Part shown: positions 1 through 13,150 of the stretch, piece by piece | How the letters are laid out: each line of letters opens with the position of its first letter | How positions within the stretch are numbered: the first letter of the stretch is position 1 | Source of the DNA: Karalla daura | Taxonomy: Eukaryota; Chordata; Actinopteri; Chaetodontiformes; Leiognathidae | DNA length: 64,000 nucleotides | Assembly: GCA_029224185.1 (NCBI GenBank) | Contig: CM055211.1 | Span: 4,855,564-4,919,563, forward strand | Reading direction: 5' to 3' | Position numbers and translations under genes: made by a program | The notes under the pieces: generated by a model | Told to the model about the DNA's origin: nothing | Seen by the model: only the letters and a program-made list of their open reading frames with translations | Database searches by the model: none

Positions 1-1386
1 GAAAACAACCTTAATTCTGACATCTTTGTCCATGAACATGTCAATTAACTTGACAAATTGAACCACAATTGCAAGTTAATTCATGCTAAGATACGAACCA
101 GTCAGTCGTTTGATGCCACGTCCTACGTGTGTCATTTTCTCCAGCCGTCCCACCGTCCACATTATTCTAATGTGATATTTGGGATCCTGCTCTGACTGCC
201 TGAGTCAGAGATATGGAAGCTGCTCGGGGGGAGGGGAGGGAGGGATGGATGGATGGTGAAAATATGTTCTCCCCTCTTAGAATATATCTGCCTTCTTGAC
301 AGAAAGATTAAGCATCTTTGACAGCCGGGCTCCATTCCCCAATATTGGGTTTTGGGCAAAGCACCCAGGGTGAGATAAGTCATCTGAGAGGGAGGGGGGG
401 TTTGACACGTCGTCGCTTTGACTTTTTTTTTTTTCTCTCCAGGTGCGTTTCAGTGCCCGAGCGTCCCGTCATCTCCTCCCGGGGTTGTAAATCTTCTCCC
501 AGGAATATTTAATGTAAAAAAGAATAAAGACGTAAATAAATAAATAAGCCGCAGCTCCCGTTTTCCTGGAACGCCGAGGTGTTTTCAGGTTTCCGAGGTG
601 GTGACAGCCGCTGAGGAGGAGAGAGGAAGGAAACGGTAAAAAGCAATAATGTCGCCATTGTTATTCCGCGTCAAAATATACAGAAAGGAGCGGCTTCAGT
701 AATAAAGTGGCCTCGCCTCAGGGTTTTTTTTATTATTATTATCATTCTCCAGCTGACATTATCGTGATCGTTACATCCGCGCCACCTCCCATGATCCTCA
801 CGTGATCGGCCCGCTCCAGCTAATGAAGCCGGCTCCATGTGACGCAATACCTGTCACCCTGGCAAAACAATAACAAAAAAAAACGAGAAGAAACTCCCCT
901 GTACATCGGTGGCCTGTGGTCCGAGGTCTTTTATTTGTTTATTTTCATTAACAGAAACATTAGGCCGCTCTTTTTCTTACCGGATGCGGCGGAGGAACGT
1001 TAATGAACATGCCAGTTAAAATGGAGGATGAAAGCGCCAGTTAATTATCCCCTCCGACGTTCGGCAAGACAGATTAATTCCAGTTTAAAAAAAAAAAAAG
1101 AAGAAAAAGAGAAAAAGAGCAGAGGAGAAGTCATTACGGCCGCCTCGGCTTGTCAATGTGTTGATCTGCGGAGCTGCTCGTAAGGTTCACGGGATAAGGG
1201 ATGAAATTGAAATGTTCTGCAGGACCTCATTATAGTCTTCAGACCGCGGCGTGCAGCTTCTTTGAGGGAGGAAAAATAAAACGCTCGGATGCTTGATTCG
1301 TATTCGACGCTTAAAAAAATCCCCAAAAGACCCCAAAAAACTATGAGATCGAGTCGCTTTCTGCTACACTGCCCAAATCCGCTTGC

Positions 1387-1465
1387 TAGCTCTTTAATAG
1401 CAAACATAGCACAATAAACCTCAGTAGGTATTGGTAAACGCTTTATAATGTCCAATAAAGAGCTA
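1387..1465. other. 10-base inverted repeat in an AT-rich stretch
   Basis: tagctcttta (1387-1396) and taaagagcta (1456-1465) are exact reverse complements. The surrounding sequence repeats gctaataag-like words and may be an old dispersed element, but no target duplication was seen. Confidence 0.5.
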
Positions 1466-2557
1466 ATAAGATGCTGATATGTATGCTAATAAGTTCTGAA
1501 TTATTAATGATCTAATAAGTGTTACAGTAGTCATACATTTTATCAATTTGACCCATGTTTTAGAGTTTCTTTTAACCTCATCATCCATCATGCCCTTTAA
1601 TTCCACGCCAGTCTCTCATTTAGTCTAATGACGTATTGATTTTAGGGAAAGGCTTGTGTCTCGCCCAAACCGCTTAGACACAAAGTGAGCAAGTCGTAGC
1701 CCTAATTAGCTTCTTCCACACAGCGTCGTTACAGTACGTACAGTGTTTACAGGAAGCCAGATCCCCCGGACTCCATCCATCACGTGTCCGGCTGCCGTTC
1801 CAGGAACTGAGACAATTCCTGGAGAAGAAGATCTAAGGGAGCAAGGAAATTGAACTTTTTCAGACTTGTTATGTCGACTGTTCTGCTAAGTTAACAACTT
1901 TGGGTTTGTCCCGAACAACAGATAGTGGATTAAGAAGGACAAGGAAGCAGATTTAGACAGTCTCAGCATCCGACCTCTGCAAGAAACTTTGGTCGTTCAT
2001 GGGTGGAAAGTCTCGGAAGTGTGAGTGGATCCGAGGAAGTGAAGGTGAGGAAGCTCACACGCCACCATCTGTTGCTGCTCCTCCTCCTCTCTCCCCTCGC
2101 AGAGCTTTATGACGTCCGTCCGCGTATTACGGCGCTAATGGAACCCGCCGGCCCTAAAATAGCCCATTAATGACACGGCTTATTTAATGGAGGCGATGGA
2201 AGATGGCGTTCCGGGTTGGAGGGGGGTGGTCGGAGGTGGCTGGAGTAATCGGTCGACTCCACCACCTCCCTGCCTTCCTCGACATCCCCACCCACTCTGC
2301 TGGGGAGAGAGGGAAAGCGACACAGGAGGTAGGGAGGGAGGGAAGGTGGAGGGTGGGTGGGGGGGACACCGTGGAGAGGAAGAGGCAAGAAACTCTGTCT
2401 CGTTACATCATCGCAGCCCCTGATGTTATGTGTGCCCTGATCAAAATTCATGTATTCAACGCGCCTCCCACTCCCGCAGATCGACGAGAAAAAGAGGCGA
2501 CTCTTTGGTTTATTAGCCATCGGACTGGGACGGAGCGAGAGAGGTGGTGAGAGGATG

Positions 2558-2582
2558 GAGAGAGAGAGAGAGAGAGAGAGAG
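2558..2582. repeat. (GA)n microsatellite
   Basis: Pure GA run of 25 bases. Confidence 0.95.
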
Positions 2583-3087
2583 GGGCTGGGTAATCGCGGG
2601 CCAGCCCGTTTAGTCATGGTCCTGGTAATCTCTGGTGACCTTGGGCCGACTGGATTTCCGCAGTGCCGCATTAACATGCGCGCGGTCGGGAGATGGGCTC
2701 TCGGCCCGTCTCCCACTCCCTCGTTCTCCTCCCTCGTGCCGTCGCCACCTCTTTTTTTTTCTCCTCTCTCTTCTCCTACGTTACTGGCAAGCGTCGCTCT
2801 CATCCATTTAGCTCGCTCCTTCCCATACTGTCTATAAAAGAATCACAGACTTGGGGTGAGGTGGAGGTGGAGGAGGGGGGATTTACGATGGCATCTCAAT
2901 TGGTCCGGTGTCAGAATTTGGCAGGCTGAGGGGCCTTTTTTTTAAGGTTATTTTTACAGCATTTCTGCTTTATTAGGTGACATGCAGCCCGAGATAGAGA
3001 GAAGGAGAGGCAGAGAGAGAAGGAGAGGGAATGAGAGGAGGAGGAGCGACAAACGACACAGGTCTTGTTTTTGTCAGACATCAAAAG

Positions 3088-3100
3088 AGGTCAAAGGTCA
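3088..3100 (+). promoter_or_regulatory. Perfect DR1 nuclear-receptor half-site pair
   Basis: aggtca-a-aggtca: two perfect half sites spaced by one base, the arrangement bound by RXR/PPAR, HNF4 and COUP-TF (NR2F) proteins. NR2F binding would be plausible in developing brain, but use is not shown. Confidence 0.5.
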
Positions 3101-3407
3101 CAGTAGGCAGCCCCAAGGACACTGCAGCATCAACTGAGATCCACACTTCTTTTAAAAATCCTGATCTAATCTGAAACTAATATCTTCACTATCAAAAAAA
3201 GAGCTTGTCACTCACATACTGGATCAGTCCCCTTCCTCTTTTCATCATCAACTTTTCAATCATGACTTCATAGTAGTTGGAAAAACAGGCAGGAGCAGGC
3301 GGCGTGATGAAAATAGATAAAGGCGAAGCCGCGTTTTTATATTTTAATGTTGTTTGCATGGGGGATCGCTCCAGTCACGCCGACCGACTCAGACGGATTG
3401 ACGGAAA

Positions 3408-3409
<2 letters not shown>

Positions 3410-3450
<41 letters not shown>
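3410..3450. repeat. (AG)n microsatellite
   Basis: Pure AG run of 41 bases. Confidence 0.97.
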
Positions 3451-3454
<4 letters not shown>

Positions 3455-4021
3455 GAAGGCGTGAGTGGCGTCTGTGCTAATCGTACACGAGGGCTCTCCT
3501 TTGAAACTTGATTAGGTTTTTAATCCAGGCAGGTTTCGCCGGCTCCCGGTTGCACGGAGGCCGCTGTTTCTGCCTTGTTTGTATTTGCTCGCGAGCTCGA
3601 GCCGCGACGACGTGAAGTTCATCGTGTCGGATTAATGTTCGACTTCGCTGCGACTCGGAGCCGCTAGTGGCCCGATGCTCTGTCAAAGCCCTAACAATGG
3701 CCATCTTTTCTTTTTTCTTTTCTTCTTTTCCATCACATCAGACCTCTTTAGCCTCTTAACAGCAGGAAAAATCTAATTCAATTTCTTTATGACATCCTCT
3801 TCATCCCAGCAGGGGAATTATAGCTTTTTCATAGCTCCCTCACAGCTCAGAGCCTTCATCATGTTTTTTTTTGGTGTCTAAAGTCCGACCAAGGGCAGCG
3901 CCTCCTTGATGTCCCTTAATTATTGGCAGAGGAGCGGCCGAGGGAGGATAAATGAGACCGAAGCAGCTTTTATAAAAAAGACTCTTTATATTATATCCAG
4001 TGATATCAGAAAGTGTTGGAC

Positions 4022-4054
4022 TCTCCAGTCCAGTCCAATCCAGTCCAGTCCAGG
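4022..4054. repeat. Short pentamer tandem repeat (CCAGT)n
   Basis: About six imperfect copies of tccag/ccagt. Confidence 0.85.
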
Positions 4055-7000
4055 TAGATAGGTAGATGCACTTTTACTACAGATGGCTTAAAAGCAGAGC
4101 TCGGTCCGGTGTGATTGATATAGTGGAGCACCGCTCTTAGCATTTGATCAATATTAGAAGCCACTGCTTTTTATCCAGTGCACCTACTGCACTGATATAC
4201 TGTAGTCAGAGTTGTTTTACTCTGACCTCCAGTCCCCTCTCTAAGCGTTTTCTGAGCCGCGCACGAAGCATCTTCACCTTAATGCACCGCATTTGCAAAC
4301 TTCTAAAACGGGGTCGGAAGACGTGGATCCGTCCGGCCTGCAAAAAATGAAAGGTTCAATAGCTGCCTTTCCATTGTCGGCCTGCCTTTTCTGTTTTCAA
4401 GGCTTTAGGTTTCTGAGGAATATAGGAATGAATTTTATGTCTTTTCCCCCCATGGAAAATAGCCAAACCGCTGCACCCTATAACGTCAGCTTATTCAGGC
4501 CAAAGCGGTTAACTATTACACAATACACAGGGTAAAGGACTTGGAGTACCATTCACTTTAAGAACGTCTTATGTCCGCTTTGCTGAGATCTCCTGGCACC
4601 GAGAGGGAGGCTGCCACATCCCAGCGTATGGAACAGCCTGCCATCTTCAGATCACACGACGTTCGAGCCCTAGCCCTTCTCGCGCTCTGCTATCTCGCCG
4701 CGTTAAAAGCCCAGACTTTTTGTCAGATCGGAAGTCACTCTGCGTGCTCTTCAAAGTGTTCGGGGTGTAAAAAAATAAATAGAAAAATCACTTTCAGAGC
4801 AGCTCGCCACATGCATATTAGCTGCATCTCCGACGCTCACTTCTAAAGGCGCGTGTTTTTAGATGTTGCCTTTCTGGGGCGGAGACTCGTCGTCCTCGAA
4901 AGCTCCCCCCGAAACGGAAAAACCCGAATCCGCACACTAGGAAGAATAAATGAGAGAAATAAGTATTTCCACCGCTCTGCTGTTTTCTGTTTCTTCTTGC
5001 TGGATGCTGGTGGCACCTTCAAAGGCCTCGACGCCTGTGCGTGCCCACATCCAGCCGCTGCAGTGGGAGCACTTACCGAACGAGAGCGCCGGGCCCGAAC
5101 AGCCGAGGAACAATTGCATTAATTTGGTGTACTCAGCCACCTCTGCGGATCGTTTGTTTATATTGGATTACCCCATTGTTGCCTCGGCCCGAACCCACGG
5201 TCCTCGCTAACAAGCCCGGCGAGTCCCTCGCATTATTTCCTCGAGTCCTTGTGTTCTCGTCGCCGCGCTAACCTGGCGAGCGGCGTTAATTGGAATTGAT
5301 TTATTTGCTTTTTTATTTATTCGTGGTTGCAAAAAAGCACGGCACATGTGATACAACACGTGCCCGAAAAACCCTGGTTGATGAGTCGGTTGAATCCAGG
5401 AATAAGAATCACCTTTTCCGTAACCTTTTTATTACTGTTCTACTTTGAGCTGCACCCCGGTTTTTCCCTCAGACGGTCATCCATCTCAAGCAGTGAACCC
5501 TGGTTTAATTAATTATGTGTATGCAAATGTATGCTCGTAGTGCCAGGATCTCCATTTTCATTTTCTTGGCTTTTTTTTTTCCCCTTTTGCTTTCCTCTGG
5601 CTCTCGTGCTCCTTTTCTTCCCCCTCCCTTCTGCTTCTGCTCCTTCTTCTCCTTCTGATCCCGCAGAAACTCCAGGTGGATTTATTGTAAATTCAATTTG
5701 CATTAAGGCTCTAATTTGCTGACACCGTGCTCGCGTACTGTACATTCGCCGCAAACTCCGCGCCCACAACCTCCACCCATGGCTGAACTGCGGACGCCTT
5801 TTGTCTGGAGGGGGATGAAAAAAGCACACAGTAATGAAACTGTTAGGGAGCTTCTAATTGGAGCAGGATTGGACGGTTTGTTTCAAATCGAGGGAAAAAG
5901 AGCCGCTTGCTTTCACCCAGTTAACTAAGGGATGAGCTGTTTCTTGGGATGTGTGAGTGCATAGAGGGCATTATATAGCAGTATGTGGTGCTTAGAGTCT
6001 GTCTGCATGGTTATGTAACCAAACAAGTCGCTCTAAATGACCATCGCTGCTTATTAAAGTACTTCTGGACATAACTTCTCAGTCTATTTTCTAGTGATTT
6101 ATTGTGCTTGCTTCAGGTTTGTTGCACTTAACTCCATCAATCGCTATCTGAACGACCTCTGCTGTGAATGTACAGTACGAATAAGGTGATATGTGGTTTC
6201 CTCAGTCTCCTCGCAATGGTCGAATCATCTTTAAAAAAAAAAAGCCCATTTGTCAGTCATCTTCAGTCCGGAGAGAAAACTGGGAATGATTGACTCGCGG
6301 TAGAGCCCTCCGCATGTCTGCTAATGGTTCGACATTCCCTCTCAATTAGCGCTCTGCCGATTCGGAATCGCCGGATCTCCTCGCTCTGCTGCCCCGTCAT
6401 CGATTGCTCCCGATCTTGGCTTTGAGGACGGAGTCAGAGAGCGATGCTGCAAACTGTTTCCTTTTTCCCCTTCAGGGTTGGAGTTAAGATCCCACCCAGT
6501 ACCCTGTAACGGAAACTCCCTCTGTCTACTAAAAGTCCACCTTAACTCGCCAATAAGAAGTTGTATTTACTTAAAGCTGACGAGGAGAAACTCATATTCT
6601 AGTGGGTCAACTTCTTCATTCTCAGAGCGCCTCTTGACATTTCGTTTTTTATGGAAAACAAATATTTTGTCACATTTAACCCAATTAAAAAATAAAAACA
6701 AAAACTGTCCTGCGATGATTTTATTGGGACAGACGGGGACGCTCTGTCGGCACGGTGAAAGTGCCGCAACGCCGTCGATGATGACCAGACTCGACCCCCC
6801 CCCGGGTTGTTTAATTTTTAATTGCGGGCTTTGATCCGTTTAATGATGCTCAGGTCTGATAAATAATGTACGGCTTGATCCCGGTCCAGCTCTTCTCGGG
6901 AGCAAATAACAGGAGGGATAAAGGACGGCCAGCGCCCGGCGGTGCCGGTGCCCGTTGTGTCCATAAGCTGGAAATCTCGCTCCTTCGCTCTCTTGGCCCG

Positions 7001-7644
7001 CGAGACGATACAAATTCAATCAGGGCAAATAGACACAGTGGAGCCAAAACCCACCTCTGGTGCATGAACGCGAAACAAACAGGCGTCGGCGTTTTCCAGC
7101 GAAAGCCCGGCGCCAGCTGTCCCCGCTTCCCCGTGTCACTCGGCCCGAACACTGTCACGGAGAATGAGTGCGGTGGCATCATATTATCTGGTTTGTAATT
7201 GAATTGTAGCGGGAGGTAGGTTGGTAATCAGTGTACAGCAGGTAGTTTTCGTTCCAGTGTTTGACAGTAATGTCCTCTAATGGGAAGCTCTGGCTCGACT
7301 CTCGTTCCGGCCCGCTAGGTTCCCCTGGATCCCCGGGCTGCCTGCGTCGCAGCTTCCAGTTTTATTTATTTTATTTTATTTTTTGGAGGAGGGGGGGGTT
7401 TCCACATCTGCAAACGAGCGGGGCTGTTGTGTGCGGCTGGCAGAAGGCTTCCTCTCAGCACACCTGAATCCCCCCACCCACCCCCAGCCCCCGTTTTTTA
7501 ATGCGTTCGACCTTGAATGCATGGCCGCGCTCGGGCCCCTCTGGTTGAATTACCATCAAATGGTGGACTGTGTGGTTAGTTATGGGACAGATGTCCCTAA
7601 TAGGAGACGCAATCTGGAAAGAAAGTCCCCGCTTCCAATCCCTG

Positions 7645-7700
7645 TATGATTCCTCCCATATTCCAAAAACCTGTATGTTTAGGTCAGTTGTATCCATGTA
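7645..7700 (+). mobile_element. Degenerate fish SINE-like fragment
   Basis: The sequence contains ttcctcccatattcc, then aaaaacctgtatgttt and aggtcagttg. It resembles a very common fish dispersed repeat with the words ttcctcccacagtccaaaaacatgc and gttaggttaattgg (probably V-SINE-like, family recalled and not searched). Other copies occur in this window in both orientations. Only the central part is recognisable here. Confidence 0.5.
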
Positions 7701-8684
7701 GCCTGTCCACAGCCATCCTAATCTTTTTCCTAATCACTACGTAGCTGTATGGCCCCTAATCTGCCTTAAGGTGTGAGAGAGAGTGATCAGTCTTGAGACT
7801 TGTCCAATCTGCAGAAAAAGTACTTTTATCTGGATATAAAATTGTGTCCATATGGTCCATATGGGTGTATTCCCTGCCATGGACCCTTGTAAAGCCACTG
7901 GGTAAGATGATGGAGGGATGGGGGGGGTGTCCTTATATTGCTTTTGGGGCACTCCATTGTCCTTGAGTATCTCTATCATAATTCATCAAATCATCCTCTT
8001 CACCATCCCACTCCAACCTGAGAGGTAGGGGGAAGAGGAAAAAGAGAGCGAGAGGCAGTTGGAGTGATGGGTGGAGGGGGATGGGGGTCAAACAAAAACA
8101 AAACCACAAGGTCAAAGTGGACATACGGTCATTGTCAATTCTGCTTCGATGCATATTCCCCGACCCAGTCTTATCATTTTGTGATGCGAATCAGGGGCCT
8201 TTTTATCCATCCGGGCGTGCTCTATTTACGCCGGCCGGCTCATTTCACAGGGGGGGCGGGGAACGAGTGGGGGGGGGGGGCTCCATAGCACGACGCCCCC
8301 ACCGCTGTGTCGGCGTGTCTGTAGTGGACCGGCGAGGGTCTGAGTCACCGGCTTAGCGCACCCACACCGCCATGATACAGCATGGAATAACAGGCCCCGG
8401 CACGCGCATATGTGTGTATAAGTGTGTGTGTCTTGTACCTGTGTGGGCGGGAGGAGAGGAGAGGAGAGGAAGAGAAAAAGAAGGCAAAAAAAAAAGCGTC
8501 TTATCCACACTCTCCCTGTCCTATGTGCGCAGTCATGTCTGCAATGCAGCAGTATTTTTTTATTTTTTTTATATATTTTTTTTTGCAGGAGTCAGTATTG
8601 TTTACGCGGCTCCCGAGGCTGTTTGTCTGTTTGTTATATGAGAGGATTACCGCCGCTGTGGGGGGGCAGGTGGGTGGGTGGGGT

Positions 8685-8719
<35 letters not shown>
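8685..8719. repeat. Poly-G tract, 35 bases
   Basis: Uninterrupted G run after a ggtgggtggg lead-in. Runs this long are prone to sequencing and assembly length errors, so the exact length should not be trusted. Confidence 0.9.
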
Positions 8720-8722
<3 letters not shown>

Positions 8723-9333
8723 GGGGATGATTGTCTGATTATATAGCGCTCTCACCTCCAGTGATAATGGGATCACTTTTACGTCTGTACACAGTGCGGA
8801 TACAAGTAAATTCCAGTTTGATTGAATCTAAATACCTAAATCGGGCTTTCAGAGTGGGAGCAGTCCTCATCTGGACATTGAGGAGCGTTGAAAGGGAAAA
8901 CGAGGCTAATCACCTGTGCTATGGAGTTAAACAGGCTCATTTACATAGCGCTTTGAAGAGAGGCCGGCCGCAGTCATTGGCTACAGGCTTCAAACTTCCA
9001 GTCACGTTTATTGGTTTCTAATACATCTGCAGCTTATGTGACTCTGATCCAATCGGTGGCCAAATGAATTAGTGTTTTTTCTTTTTAGGAAGCATAAGAA
9101 AAGCACCTCTACCTCAGTAACGTCTGCCAAACAAGTCCTACCTTCCACCAAGTGTGTGTGTGTGTGTTTGTCTGTTTATTTTCCTCTCCAACTCTCTCCC
9201 CATTCTCTTCGCCGCAAGGGTCCATCCTGGCAAAGTCGGGCCTGGCCCCCTCTCTCTCTCTATCTATCTCTATCTCTCTCTCTGCCTTCCCATCAGCCAC
9301 CTCTCTTCGCTCCTTGTCCCTGTCAGCGTTTAA

Positions 9334-9389
9334 CCCGTGATTGGAGACAGCGGGCGTCGCTCTCTCCGGAGGCCCTGTCCAATCACGGG
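9334..9389. other. 12-base inverted repeat (potential hairpin)
   Basis: cccgtgattgga (9334-9345) and tccaatcacggg (9378-9389) are exact reverse complements, with a 32-base loop. Both arms contain CCAAT/ATTGG. It could be a hairpin or two CCAAT boxes in opposite orientation. Confidence 0.7.
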
Positions 9390-10114
9390 AGCCCCCAATC
9401 TGATACAGGAGAGGAGAGGAGGGGGAGAAAAAAAGCCAGGCAAGATTGTAGGCAGTGTTTATTTTGCAATGGGAAGAAAAACAGTTTTTTTTCCCCTTTC
9501 CTCCCCTGCTCTCTCTCCCCCAATCACAGTATCAGTATTTGCATATAAATGACAGCCCGGTGGCAGTCAAGGAAGAGAGGGAGCTCGGGAGGAGAGAGGG
9601 ACAAACGACAAATGAAGATGAAGTGTCACGAGAGTAAAGTGCAGGCAGGAAGAGCCGGGGGGAGAGATAGAGGCGTTCTTTATCTGCCTGCGAGGGACGG
9701 GACGGGCCGGGAGGGACAGGAGGTAAATGTCAGCGCAATCATGAAACAAACCGGGCAGCCGCAGTCAAAATATCAATCTTTTCATCACCGTTAAAACTCG
9801 CTTTTGTGTCACACCTGAAAACAAAACAATACTTACCTTTGCTGTGAATTCAGAAGACAAGGGACGAGTTTTTCTCATATTTTTTAGTAAAAAAAAGTGC
9901 AGTTTGGAGTTTTTAATGTTAGACAGAGCCAGACCGGCTGTACTCCAGCTTTGTAGAGAGTGTGCATACATTACGGCCCTCTTATTTGACTCTCCTTGGA
10001 CCTCGTCCGCTGTATTTGTCCCCAGTTGTGCACTTTACGCCGCCATATGGCCCATAACTTCTGTAAGCTCCTTTTATGATTTTCACTTTCTTCCTGTTTT
10101 CTTCTCTCTGCCTG

Positions 10115-10118
<4 letters not shown>

Positions 10119-10147
<29 letters not shown>
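10119..10147. repeat. (GT)n microsatellite
   Basis: Pure GT run of 29 bases. Confidence 0.95.
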
Positions 10148-10149
<2 letters not shown>

Positions 10150-11651
10150 CACGGCCCACTCTCACATGCAGATGGCCCGATCGCTTTATTGGCTGGTGAC
10201 TCATTCTCTTCTTTTTTTTTCTTCTTCTTTTCTTTTTTTTTGTTGAACCCGGCTGGAGGTACTTCAATCACACCGGTAATCTCCTCGGCTAGCCCAGAGG
10301 TTACCTCTCCCGCACATCCCTCTTAATTGAGACCCACTCCTGCTGCGGCAGCGTTTTCACCCGGTGGAAAAAAAAAATGGCGGGTCAAGATTTCGAGACA
10401 TCTCCTCCCCCTCTCCTCCCCTTCCTCCCTCCCTTTGGCAAAAGTGGCTGTGAAGTTGATAAGTTCCTTTCGGGAGGCTGGAGCGGGGCCAGCGGAGACG
10501 CCACTACTTCATTCGAGGGCAAGTAAAGGTCGATGTCGCGTCACCTCGCGGATGGTCGCGTGCCCGCCCCCCCCCACGCTTGTGTGTTTATCCAATCAGC
10601 GGCCGGCTCTAATGCATGCGGCTCTGATTGAATTGCACCGGGAGCTTTTATGGAGAAAAATGCTCCTTCCTTGAGTGCTTATGGGAGAACATACACTTTG
10701 CGGGAGTCTCGGGCGCTGACCTGACTCAATCTGCATACGATTAGCCCTCAGCAGACCTGTAACCCAATTTATGGGCTGATCACCTCCTCTGCCTGAGGAG
10801 TAGACAGTAGTAAAACGTAGCAGGAGGGAGGTGGGGGGGCAGGATGACATAACGTTTGCTCGGCTTTATTGTGGCGCCCTTTAAACCCGGAGAATGCATC
10901 GCGCCTGTTTACTGCCGTCCCGTGTCAAATCGCCCGATGTGTTTGTGTTTTATGTTTTCAGACGGCTCGGCTTTTTAAATAGGTGAGTTTCTGAGGAGCC
11001 GTGCACGCCTCGATGTGTTTTAAATTCAGCGAAAAGCAGCCGCGGCAGATAAGAAGGAAGCGCTCCGAGGCTGATACCGGGTTCCTTCTTGTTTTTAAAA
11101 GCGAGGGTCAAATTAAAGAAGTAAATTGTGTTTTTTCGCGCGCTCTGGGAAGCGCTATATGTTTGTGTTTTGAAAGTATAATCAGCCTCAAAACTGGAAA
11201 GACCTTCTGGAGAAGGTCTCGACCGTGATTTCAACGTACGCCGCGCCCCGTATTTGCATTTCATCCTTGGGTGATGATTTTTGCACAAACATTTTAATAC
11301 GAGGTTAAAAAAAAAAGCGCATACGCGCCTCCAATTAGCATAAATAACGTCCCGGGTTCGTTCTTTTTTTTCCCGGTTCCAGTCGTAAAACGAGCCAGCG
11401 TCTTTGTGAACGAAGCGTCTTTTTTTAACGCAGTTTGGACAAATGAGTCAGACATGACAAACATAAAAACAAGGCAGGCCTGACAAACGGCAGCCGCTGT
11501 CTGGGTTTAATGGCCTGGTTAAATCTGGATACGGTTCAGAGACCTCCAGCTTAATGTGCTGTCAGCCAACAGTGTGAAATCCAGACTCCAGTTCACAGTG
11601 ACGCGCAAACATTTGTTCTCGCTCCGGCCAGGATCTGCCCCCTCGACCCCT

Positions 11652-11672
11652 CACACACACACACACACACAC
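11652..11672. repeat. (CA)n microsatellite
   Basis: Pure CA run of 21 bases. Confidence 0.93.
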
Positions 11673-13136
11673 CTTTTTTCCCCCACATCTGGGGGAGCTG
11701 CAGACATTGCTGACTGCAGCCGAGGAGCTGCCGGAGTCGTTATTATCACTCAGCAGATTGGTCAATTCCCTCACCGACCCAGAGGATCCAGCAGAATGGA
11801 AATCTGGCGTGCGGGGAAATGTTAATCGAGCTCAATTAAGCTTTTGTACCATGTTTGTTTCCTGCCAAGAGATTATGCAGAATCCCACCCCTCCCTACCC
11901 GCCCCGTCCCGTCTCGTCCCGTCCCGCCCTCTCTGACTGAAATGAACGATAACCCTCCGTCAAAAAGTCTGAACCGGGCAATGTGAGAATAGGTGGAAGA
12001 TAACAGTAGACAGTGGCTGCTCTTGATAAATGCAGCACTCCCTTTGGAGTGCTGGAGTTCACCCTTAAAGGGAAATTAATTTCTGTTTTTTTCTTTTTTT
12101 CTTTCTTTCTCCCCACCATAATTTCTCAGTTTTAACCACGGACGTTTTCGGCTCTGTGGAAAGCAGTCGAATGCCTTGGGGTGCTTTAAAAAGCATCTTT
12201 TATCTGACAGTAATTTCACTGTTGAAAAGACCCACTTTTTTTTGCGTGTTTACATTTCGCTCTTTATCACTTTTCTCTTTTTTTCTTTCTTTCTTTTTTT
12301 CCATTAGTCTCTCCATATCAGATGCACGCTTTAATGTGTGTGAAATTTATTTAGTCCGGAGATTGAAATTTCCACACGTAAGCACGTGCCAATTCACCAT
12401 GCCCACTGCACAAGTAAGGAGAAGTAATACAGACTGAGACGATGCTCGTATAATAAGTAGTTATAGTAGACACCTGTGACTTTCTGCTCCATGTCTCCAT
12501 GCTCTATTCTTTCCTTTTCCCCTCCCAGACAATTTGGATGAATTACGCCCAGTCGTGGCTTAAAATACAATTGAATTATAACAATTCCCAATCTTTCAAA
12601 GCCTGGAAACATTGAGTCGGGGAAACCGGGTCGACTTTGCAGCCTCCGGAATCCACTAAACCGCTCGGATCGGAACGGAGGTCAAGAGCATTTGACCAGC
12701 AGCGTTTTGGGATAAAATCCAGAGTTTGTTAAAAAAATGGCCAAATGGCGCTCGGCCCGGGTCGCTCTTCGCACTGTAACTGTCTTGATTGTTTGCGTCC
12801 AGTCTCGTCGATTTGCAGAGGAGCGCTAATTAAGTCGGTGGCATGAAGCGTGCACCCAGGAGGAGACGGAGACCAGCTGTGTTTCATTTTTTTTGGCTGT
12901 TTGCGCCTCCGCCCGCTTTTGTGACCCCTCTCTCTCCACTCCCCTGTTGTTTTGATTAGCCGTGAGAGCGAAACACTTCAGAGTCTCAATTAGGACACAT
13001 GATTAGAAGTTCAAAAAAAAAAACAACAAAAAAAACAAACCATCTTGGCTGCGTGTCTTACCTTAAGCCTTCCAGTTATTATCGTCCGCAAACTAATTAG
13101 CAAGTTCTCGATAAGCGAGGGGTAGACCCGTCGTCC

Positions 13137-13150
13137 GTTGCCGTGGCAAC
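13137..13150. promoter_or_regulatory. RFX-type X-box palindrome
   Basis: gttgccgtggcaac: both 6-base arms are perfect and the spacer is 2 bases, the canonical spacing of the RFX dimer site (GTTGCC-NN-GGCAAC). It lies among unique sequence with TAATTA and aatcacaatg words, about 2.6 kb upstream of the Ig1 exon. RFX factors act in neurons and ciliated cells, but binding here is inferred only from the motif. Confidence 0.6.

Noticed and set aside
4205..4226. 8-base hairpin gtcagagt ... actctgac
   Set aside because: Short stems like this are expected by chance in 64 kb, and nothing nearby supports a function.
8226..8776. Proline- and glycine-rich reading frames
   Set aside because: Products of the poly-G tract and GT/G-rich DNA.
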